Source: Paradesertivirga sp966210515 (GTDB taxonomy: Bacteria > Bacteroidota > Bacteroidia > Sphingobacteriales > Sphingobacteriaceae). From it: a DNA stretch of 42,647 bases. Shown here one piece after another: positions 17,577 through 25,400 of the stretch; the first letter of the stretch is position 1; each line of letters begins with the position of its first letter. The stretch is from the NCBI GenBank assembly GCA_966210515.1, contig CBIHLM010000036.1, forward strand, positions 1 through 42,647. Reading direction: 5' to 3'. The notes under the pieces are model-generated. The model did not search any database, was not told the DNA's origin, and saw only the letters and a program-made list of their open reading frames with translations. Both the position numbers and the translations under genes were made by a program.

Positions 17577-17984
17577 CTAAATAATAACACTTAGTGTATT
17601 TCCCGGCACCGAACGGATAATCATCCCATCATAACCAAGTTTCGTATAAGCTGCTTCGCTAAGAGATGAGCCAGGTGCCCCAAAATCCTTGTACTCAGTA
17701 AATAGAGATTTCAATCCTTTTAAAAAAATCAGCTGAAGCTTTCAAATTGAAACACAGGTCACGATCAACCCACAATCCCATCCAGGCTAAAAGCCCCAAT
17801 AAGGTTTTTTCGCAGATCTTCTGAGAAATTTTTGAATCCATTTAGTCCAGCTCGCATTGTAATCATCGTATATCAATATCAACTGTAACATCCAGCATTT
17901 GCCAGGTGGGTAAGCCGATGGTTCATGTCAGGATTTCTAAATAATCCAGGTAGCAGATTGTAATGCGCGCCAATGCGCTTTCAT
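17577..17984 (-). pseudogene. Decayed reading frame of unknown family
   Basis: The minus strand at 17577-17741 is an open, protein-like C-terminus ending in tandem stops TAG TAA, with EYKDFGAPGSSLSEAAY and KLGYDGMIIRSVPGNTL. Upstream the same frame continues with protein-like stretches such as YDDYNASWTKWIQKF but is broken by stops at 17742-17744, 17787-17789, 17928-17930 and 17937-17939. Another frame reads MRAGLNGFKNFSEDLRKNL and stops, so frameshifts (for example at the seven-A run near 17722-17728) are likely too. The LGYDGMII string vaguely recalls ends of ADP-ribosyltransferase-like toxin domains, but this is not a safe call. Confidence 0.4.
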
Positions 17985-18150
17985 GTTAGACAGCAAATCC
18001 CTAAGATAAACTCTTAAATCATATAACAACGCATAAATAGCTGATTTAAAAGACTAATTAACTTAAAGTTAAGCAGAAAAACATTAGTTTTAGCACTCCA
18101 TTATTACAAGTTTCTGACCCTTTCAACGCTTTACTATCTCAAATAAAGCC

Positions 18151-18158
18151 TATCTTTG
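18151..18158 (+). promoter_or_regulatory. -7 box for mnmA
   Basis: TATCTTTG, an exact TAnnTTTG match, 12 bp before the ATG at 18171. The predicted transcript would have only about 8 nt of leader. The -33 region lacks a clear TTG. The box's own TTG at 18156 lies in frame with mnmA and is unlikely to be the start codon. Confidence 0.6.
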
Positions 18159-18170
18159 TACCCTTTAAAG

Positions 18171-19259
18171 ATGAGCAAGCACGGAAGAATTTTAGTAGCA
18201 ATGAGTGGTGGAGTTGATAGCTCGGTGGCCGCAGTGATGCTGCATGAACAGGGATACGAGGTAATCGGGTTAACCATGAAAACATGGGACTATGCTTCTT
18301 CGGGAAGCTCCTCAAAAGAGACTGGATGCTGCAGTCTCGATTCGATTAACGACGCCCGTGCCCTTGCAGTTGGTTACGGCTTCCCCCACTATATCCTCGA
18401 TATCAGAAATGAGTTTGGAGATTTTGTAATCGATAATTTCGTAGACGAGTACCTTGCTGGTCGCACCCCTAACCCTTGCGTATTGTGCAACACTCACATC
18501 AAATGGGATGCGCTCCTGAAACGTGCCAATAAACTCGATTGCGAATTCATTGCTACCGGGCATTATGCAAATATTCGCCAGCACGATAATGGTCGTTATG
18601 TAATCTCAAAAGGCAAAGACGAAAACAAGGATCAGTCCTATGTTCTTTGGGGGGTATCACAAGAGAATCTTGCAAGAACTAAGTTCCCGTTGGGCAGCTT
18701 CGCGAAAGCCGAAATACGCCAAATGGCTTTGGATATGGGCCAGGCAGAACTTGCCAAAAAGAGTGAAAGTTATGAAATCTGCTTCGTACCCGATAATGAC
18801 TACAGAGCATTTTTAAGAAACCGGGTGGAGGATCTGGATGAACGTGTTGGTCCCGGAAACTTTATATTAACAGATGGCACCGTTGTTGGGCAACATAAAG
18901 GCTATCCATTTTATACTATAGGCCAACGAAAGGGCTTGGGAATTGCTTTGGGGCACCCCATGTTTGTCACAGAGATAATGCCCGCAATAAATACCGTTGT
19001 GCTCGGCACTGCTGATGAGCTGGAACGATCTACCGCTCTGGTAAGAGGACTGAATCTTATCAAATATGAAACCATTCTTGAGCCGATGGAAGCGATTACG
19101 AAGATTCGCTATAAAGATTCGGGAACATTAAGCTCAATTGTACAGGAAGGCGAGCACATGAAAGTAGATTTTCATCATTCTGTTAGCGGAATAGCCCCTG
19201 GTCAGTCTGCTGTGTTTTACGAAGGCAACGATTTATTAGGAGGCGGATTTTTGATTTAG
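18171..19259 (+). CDS. mnmA: tRNA-specific 2-thiouridylase MnmA
   Basis: A 362-residue cytosolic enzyme that makes 2-thiouridine at the wobble base (U34) of Lys, Glu and Gln tRNAs, using ATP and a persulfide sulfur. Seen in sequence: the PP-loop AMSGGVDSSVAA near residues 9-20, catalytic Cys103 in NPCVLCNTHIKWD, and second catalytic Cys204 in SYEICFVPDNDYRAFL. Also present are GQRKGLGIALGHP and the C-terminal beta-barrel with FEG-like VFYEGNDLLGGG. The ATG at 18171 (MSKHGRILVAMSGG) is preferred over an in-frame TTG that sits in the -7 box. topA follows after 148 bp with its own promoter. Confidence 0.96.
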   Translation: MSKHGRILVAMSGGVDSSVAAVMLHEQGYEVIGLTMKTWDYASSGSSSKETGCCSLDSINDARALAVGYGFPHYILDIRNEFGDFVIDNFVDEYLAGRTPNPCVLCNTHIKWDALLKRANKLDCEFIATGHYANIRQHDNGRYVISKGKDENKDQSYVLWGVSQENLARTKFPLGSFAKAEIRQMALDMGQAELAKKSESYEICFVPDNDYRAFLRNRVEDLDERVGPGNFILTDGTVVGQHKGYPFYTIGQRKGLGIALGHPMFVTEIMPAINTVVLGTADELERSTALVRGLNLIKYETILEPMEAITKIRYKDSGTLSSIVQEGEHMKVDFHHSVSGIAPGQSAVFYEGNDLLGGGFLI

Positions 19260-19360
19260 CCGACCTGATCTCAACAATAACATAAACATAATCAATCCAT
19301 TACCCACAAAAACATTTTGATCCAACACGTGCTTTAATTTAATCATAAGGCAAATGAATT

Positions 19361-19390
19361 TTGCATTCCTTCTTTTAATGTCTTTATTTG
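19361..19390 (+). promoter_or_regulatory. Promoter of topA
   Basis: TTG at 19361-19363, a 19-bp spacer, then TTTATTTG at 19383-19390 (one mismatch to TAnnTTTG). Predicted leader is about 13 nt before the ATG at 19408. Confidence 0.6.
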
Positions 19391-19407
19391 CAGAAAAAGG
19401 TTCTTGA

Positions 19408-21960
19408 ATGGCAAAAAATCTACTCATAGTTGAATCACCCGCAAAAGCAAAGACAATAGAAGGATATTTAGGAAAAGATTTCCTTGTAAAATCAAGCTAT
19501 GGTCACATTCGCGATTTGGTTAAAACCGACGATGCGATCGATGTAAACAACAATTTCGACCAGAAGTACGAAGTTCCTGCAGATAAAAAAGCTGTCGTTA
19601 CCGAACTAAGGAAACTCGCAAAAGAAGCCGAAATGGTTTGGTTAGCATCGGATGAGGACCGCGAGGGAGAAGCTATTTCATGGCACCTTTATGAAACGTT
19701 AGGATTAAAGGAGGACAGTACAAAACGCATTGTTTTTCACGAAATCACAAAACCTGCTATTTTAAAAGCAATTGATACCCCTCGAAAAATCGATTATAAT
19801 CTGGTTCATGCTCAACAAGCGCGACGCGTTTTAGATCGCTTAGTAGGTTTCGAGCTTTCTCCGGTTTTATGGAAAAAAGTTAAGCCTTCCCTATCTGCCG
19901 GACGAGTACAATCCGTTGCAGTGCGACTTATCGTGGATCGAGAACGCGAGATCACTAGTTTCCAAAGTACTGCTGCTTATAAAATCATAGCCATTTTCTC
20001 TACAGGCAAGGCAAAAGAACTGTTCAGAGCAGAATTACCCGAACGTTATGATACCGAAGCTGAGGCAACCATGTTTTTAGAAGACTGTATCAACGCGTCC
20101 TATACCATATCAAGCTTAGAAACACGGCCTACTAAACGCAACCCGGCCCCTCCGTTTACAACCTCCACTTTACAGCAAGAGGCTAGCAGAAAGCTGGGAT
20201 TTTCGGTTTCGAGAACGATGACGGTAGCACAAAAGCTTTACGAATCGGGAAAGATCACCTATATGCGTACCGATTCGGTAAACTTATCAGAGACTGCTTT
20301 AAATGCCGCAGCAGCGGAAATTAATTCGGCCTATGGAACAAAATATTATCAGCAAAGAACATTTAAAACCAAATCTGCAGGCGCTCAGGAAGCTCACGAA
20401 GCAATCCGGCCTACTTATTTTGAACAACATACCATCAATGGCGATGCTTCAGAAACCAGGCTTTATGAATTAATCTGGAAACGCGCTATTGCTTCTCAGA
20501 TGAGCGAAGCTCAGTTCGAAAAAACCACTGCTAAAATCGACATATCAACCAGAAAAGAGAACTTTGTAGCAAACGGTGAGGTTATGAAATTCGATGGATT
20601 CCTGAAGGTTTATATGGAGTCTACGGACGAAGAGACTGAACTACATTTGGATGGAGCGGAAACAGACAATGCCATTCTTCCCCCTTTAAGCAAGGGTCAG
20701 AGCCTGCAAGCTCAGGAAATAAAAGCAACCGAACGCTTTAGCAGACCTCCGGCACGATATACAGAGGCCAGTTTGGTTAAGAAACTTGAAGAACTTGGAA
20801 TAGGTCGTCCGTCTACTTACGCTCCTACAATTTCTACTATTCAAAACCGGGGCTACGTAGTAAAAGAAGACCGGGATGGTAAAACCAGAAACTTCTGTGT
20901 TTTCACTCTCGCAAACGGAGCTATTAAAAAAGAAACCAGGGCTGAAATAACTGGTGCAGAAAAGTCAAAGCTCTTCCCTACAGACATTGGGGCGGTGGTG
21001 AACGACTTTCTGGTTCAACACTTTAAGGGTATTGTTGATTTTAATTTTACAGCTTCTGTAGAAAAAGAATTCGATGAAATTGCCCACGGATTAAAAGAAT
21101 GGACCGAAATGATCAGGTCCTTCTACAACCCATTCCATATCGAGGTTGAAAACACTCTTCAGCATGCTGATAGGGCTAGCGGAGAACGTTTATTGGGTGT
21201 TGATCCTGTAAGCGGAAAAAATGTGTATACAAAAGTTGGAAAGTTCGGACCATTGGTTCAGATCGGCGAAGTCGACAGCGAAGAAAAACCACAATACGCA
21301 AGTTTGTTGAAAGCGCAGTCGGTATCTTCTATTACTCTTGAAGAAGCTCTTGAACTTTTCAAACTCCCCTTAAAACTGGCTGATTATGAAGGAAAAGAAG
21401 TAATTATCGGCGTTGGGCGTTTCGGGCCTTATGTAAAATGGGGCGAAGCTTTTATTTCATTACCCAAAAACGAGGATCCCCTTTCTGTTACCCAAGAGCG
21501 GGCAATTGAAATTATCAAAGAGAAAATTGCTATCGATGCGCCTGTTGCAGAATATAAGGGCCATCCTGTTACGAAGGGAAAAGGCAGGTTCGGACCTTTT
21601 ATTAAATGGAACGACCTTTTCATAAACATACCGGCACGTTATAATTTCGATAATCTTAGTCAAGCTGAAATTGAAGAACTGGTGGATAAAAAGCTGGAGA
21701 AAGAATCCAACAGGTTTATTCAAAATTGGGAAGACGAGAAAATCGCCATTGAGAACGGTCGATGGGGACCATTTATCCGCTTCGGAAAACAAATGTTAAA
21801 GCTCGGCAAGAATCCGGAAACCAATCAAAAATATACTCCTGAGGAACTGGCTGTACTGTCTCTTGAAGATGTAAAGAAATTGATCACAGAACAAATTCCT
21901 GATGCATTTGAGAAGAAAGCAAAAAACAAAAGCAAAAAAGCAGCGGTTAAAAAGAAATAA
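19408..21960 (+). CDS. topA: DNA topoisomerase I
   Basis: An 850-residue type IA topoisomerase that relaxes negative supercoils by a transient 5'-phosphotyrosine link. It opens with the TOPRIM motif LLIVESPAKAKTIEGYLG; the acidic DEDREGEAISWH is near residue 80. The catalytic Tyr285 lies in GKITYMRTDSVNLS. HEAIRPT and GIGRPSTYAPTISTIQ are also present. Instead of zinc ribbons the C-terminus carries four Trp/Phe-Gly repeats (VGKFGPLVQIGE, VGRFGPYVKWGE, KGRFGPFIKWND, NGRWGPFIRFGK) and a lysine-rich tail, the common Bacteroidetes form. The next gene starts 17 bp downstream. Confidence 0.96.
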   Translation: MAKNLLIVESPAKAKTIEGYLGKDFLVKSSYGHIRDLVKTDDAIDVNNNFDQKYEVPADKKAVVTELRKLAKEAEMVWLASDEDREGEAISWHLYETLGLKEDSTKRIVFHEITKPAILKAIDTPRKIDYNLVHAQQARRVLDRLVGFELSPVLWKKVKPSLSAGRVQSVAVRLIVDREREITSFQSTAAYKIIAIFSTGKAKELFRAELPERYDTEAEATMFLEDCINASYTISSLETRPTKRNPAPPFTTSTLQQEASRKLGFSVSRTMTVAQKLYESGKITYMRTDSVNLSETALNAAAAEINSAYGTKYYQQRTFKTKSAGAQEAHEAIRPTYFEQHTINGDASETRLYELIWKRAIASQMSEAQFEKTTAKIDISTRKENFVANGEVMKFDGFLKVYMESTDEETELHLDGAETDNAILPPLSKGQSLQAQEIKATERFSRPPARYTEASLVKKLEELGIGRPSTYAPTISTIQNRGYVVKEDRDGKTRNFCVFTLANGAIKKETRAEITGAEKSKLFPTDIGAVVNDFLVQHFKGIVDFNFTASVEKEFDEIAHGLKEWTEMIRSFYNPFHIEVENTLQHADRASGERLLGVDPVSGKNVYTKVGKFGPLVQIGEVDSEEKPQYASLLKAQSVSSITLEEALELFKLPLKLADYEGKEVIIGVGRFGPYVKWGEAFISLPKNEDPLSVTQERAIEIIKEKIAIDAPVAEYKGHPVTKGKGRFGPFIKWNDLFINIPARYNFDNLSQAEIEELVDKKLEKESNRFIQNWEDEKIAIENGRWGPFIRFGKQMLKLGKNPETNQKYTPEELAVLSLEDVKKLITEQIPDAFEKKAKNKSKKAAVKKK

Positions 21961-21977
21961 TAGCTTGCTCTGCATAG

Positions 21978-22403
21978 ATGCTAAACAGTATTGAGTTCAT
22001 GAAAAAAGATCTCCCGGAAAATATAGTTGAAGATATCGCGGTAGCGGTGGTTTTAGAGAATGCAACCCCCGAGGCGAAAGACTGGAGTGTTTACCTTATC
22101 AACCTCAAGGAACGGCCCATCGAAACTGTTTTAGTAAGCTCTAAGGGGTACGGATTAAAAGACGGAGAAGAAGTTAAAACATCTATTTTACGACATTCTA
22201 TCGGTGATTTGGCAGCGAAAGATTACGCAAAAATTGAAGCTATTGACGAGCAGGTATTTGGCTTGACAAACGAATATTGGTTAAGCTATTATATCGACGG
22301 AAATATCTATGATAAAAAGTTCATCTTCCTTCCCGAAAGTATTATTGAATCCAACTTTATCAGAATCCCGGTTCTGAATAAAGTTGGAGTAATGATTGGA
22401 TAA
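21978..22403 (+). CDS. Uncharacterised protein downstream of topA
   Basis: A 141-residue soluble protein with no signal peptide or membrane segment and no family I can name with confidence. It has a strand/helix mix: VAVVLENATPEAKDWSVYLI, then LKDGEEVKTSILRHSIGDL, then YWLSYYIDGNIYDKKFIFLP. The first ATG leaves a 17-bp gap from topA. An internal Met8 (MKKDLPENIVEDIAVAVV) could also be the start. Tight spacing both to topA and to the macroglobulin gene (50 bp) suggests co-transcription. Confidence 0.75.
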   Translation: MLNSIEFMKKDLPENIVEDIAVAVVLENATPEAKDWSVYLINLKERPIETVLVSSKGYGLKDGEEVKTSILRHSIGDLAAKDYAKIEAIDEQVFGLTNEYWLSYYIDGNIYDKKFIFLPESIIESNFIRIPVLNKVGVMIG

Positions 22404-22453
22404 TATTTTTCGTTTATGAAAAATTCTGTACTTTCAGGCGCAATCGTAGCCTT

Positions 22454-25400
22454 ATGCTTCCTGAAAACTTTCTACAAAAAAACGCAAAGAATCTGATTCT
22501 TTGCACCTTACTTGCTTTAGCCATTCTATCTGTTTATAAGCACAAGTCTGTTGAAGTCAGACATCAGAACAATTACGAGCTATACAGCAGCTATGTAGAA
22601 AGCTATACCACCGGAATTATTTCAAGACAAAGCCGAATTCAAATACGTTTGTCTGCTGATGTTCAGAAGCTTCACACTCAAAATGAAGCAATTGAAGAGA
22701 AACTGTTCCACTTTTCGCCGGAAATAAAAGGTAAAGCTTTTTGGGCCGACTCAAGAACCATCGAATTCAGGCCAGATGCGAACTTAGAACCAGCAAAAAT
22801 TTATACTGCATCTATCGACCTATCTCAGTTGATGGAGGTTCCGCCAAACCTAAAAACATTCAGGTTCGATTTCGAAACCATAAAACCAGACTTCTCTATT
22901 GATTTTGCAGGCTTGCGATCTATGTCTAATAATGCTTCGGAGAAGATGAAGTTGACAGGGTCGATTACTACGGCAGATATTGAAGAGACTGCTCTAATTG
23001 AAAAATTACTTGCGGTAAATTATGATACGAATACAAAAATAAGCTGGACACATAACCTGGAAACCCGTAATCATACATTTATTATAGAGAACATTCAGCG
23101 TTATAAAAACGATAAAAATCTTATTATTAATTACGATGGGAAGCCCTTGAACATTGATGGAAAAGGTACAGAAGAAGTAGAAGTTCCGGCAGTCAACGAC
23201 TTCAAGGTCTTAAGTTTAAAGGTTATTCAGGGCGAAGAACAATACGTATCAGTTCTGTTTTCAGACCCAATTCGAATTGGCCAGGAATTAAACGGTTTAC
23301 TGGGAATCAGCGAATCTGAAATGCCGGCATACGCTATAAATGGTAATGAAATAAAGCTCTATCCATCTGCAGGTTTAGATGGCCATCATACAATTTTTGT
23401 TAATGAAGGTATAGAGAATTTTGAAGGAAAAAAGCTCCCGGTGTCCTTCAGCGGAAGCGTGACGTTTCAGAATACCGAACCATCCGTGTCAATACCGGGC
23501 CAGGGTGTTATACTCCCTCATTCGGGGCGGTTAATGATGCCGTTTGAAGCTGTTAACCTGAATGCCGTAGATGTATCAATAATTAAAATCTATGGAAATA
23601 ACATTCCCCAATATCTGCAGCAGAATAAACTGGACGGCGAAAATCAGCTCAGACAGGTTGCAAAGCCGGTAAAACAACTAACAATTAAACTTAACGCTGA
23701 TAGAAGCCTCAACCTGCATAAAAAAAATCGCTTTATGTTGGATATAGATAAGCTTATCCGAACCGAACCTGGAGCCATTTATCGAATTACCATTGGGTAC
23801 CGCCCTTCTTATTCAGTCTATTCCTGCAAATCCAAGCCTTCGGATGAAAAAAACGAGAATGAAGACAATGAAGACGAATACGATGAAGGCACCCCTACCG
23901 GAATTGATGAAGACGATGAATTTTGGTCGCGATACGACAATTACTACCCCTATGGATACAACTGGAATGAACGGAAGGATCCCTGCAGCAGCTCCTATTA
24001 TAACAAAGAGAGATGGGCTTCGCGCAATGTACTCGCATCGAACATTGGCTTGATTGCCAAACAAGGAAACAATAATAACCTTACTATTGCCGTAACAGAC
24101 ATTTTATCAGCAGAGCCGATGGTGGACGTTGAACTGGAACTGCTTGACTTTCAAAAACAGATAATAGGCCGGTCCAAATCAGGAGCCGACGGGATGGTTG
24201 AGATACAGCTGCCACGAAAACCCTATTTACTGATTGCTAAAAAAGGAAATGAACGTGGTTATTTGAAGCTTGACGATGCGGGGTCCTTGCCGTTAAGTCG
24301 CTTTAACGTAGGTGGTTCCGTGGTTCAAAAAGGAATCAAAGGGTTTATTTACGGAGAACGTGGAGTATGGCGACCGGGAGATTCCATATTTCTTACCTTC
24401 ATTTTAGATGATAAACAAAACAAATTACCCAAAAACCACCCTGTTGATTTTGAACTGTATACTCCTCAGGGACAACTTTTCAAAAGAACGACCGAGACAA
24501 AATCGCTAAATGGATTTTACACGTTTAAAACCCTGACAGAGAGCACCTCACCGACAGGAAACTGGACGGCAAAGGTAAAAGCAGGCGGAGCCCGATTCGA
24601 GAAAAGGATTCGCATCGAGACTATTATGCCCAACAGACTTAAAATAAACCTTTCATTTAAAAAAAGAACACAATTAACTAAAGATGAAGACATTAAAGGT
24701 TTATTGAAAGCAGAATGGCTGTTCGGCGGTGTCGCCAAAAACCTGAAAGCGAAGGTTGATGCATTCTTATCTTCGGGAAAAACCACTTTCCGGAATTTTG
24801 AACAGTATAGCTTTGACGACCCTATCCGTCAGTTCGGTTCTCAGCTACAAAATGTATTCGATGGCAAACTGGATGAAAATGGAATTACAAACATTGATGC
24901 AAACATAAATCTTGAACAGCAGGCACCGGGGATTTTAAATGCCAATTTCCTGGTAAAAGTATTTGAGCCGGGCGGTAATTTCAGCATCAACCAGGTTTCC
25001 ATGCCTTACCATCCATATAGCGGATACGTTGGCATTAAAACTCCCGAAGGAGCTCGAAACTCGGGAATGCTGGTTACCGATGTCAATCATTTAATTGAAA
25101 TAGTTAATGTCGATCCGAGCGGCAGATTACAATCTGGAAACAGAAAGGTAGAAATCGAATTATACAAAGTTAAATGGCGCTGGTGGTGGGACGAAGAGGA
25201 AAACTCAGTCAGCAATTTCACACAGGATGAATATAACAAACTGATCAGTACAAGTACTCTTCAGCTTAACAACGGCAAAGGAAGATGGAACCTGCGAATA
25301 AACCAACCAGAATGGGGCCGTTATCTCATCAGGGTACGAGATTTGGAAACAGGGCATTCTACCGGTAAATTCGTTTACATTGACTGGCCGAACTGGGACG

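Noticed and set aside
22416..22496. A 26-codon frame starting MKNSVLSGAIVALCFL just before the macroglobulin gene
   Set aside because: It looks like a signal peptide but ends after 26 codons in a different frame. The macroglobulin frame has its own membrane anchor, so a frameshift is not required.
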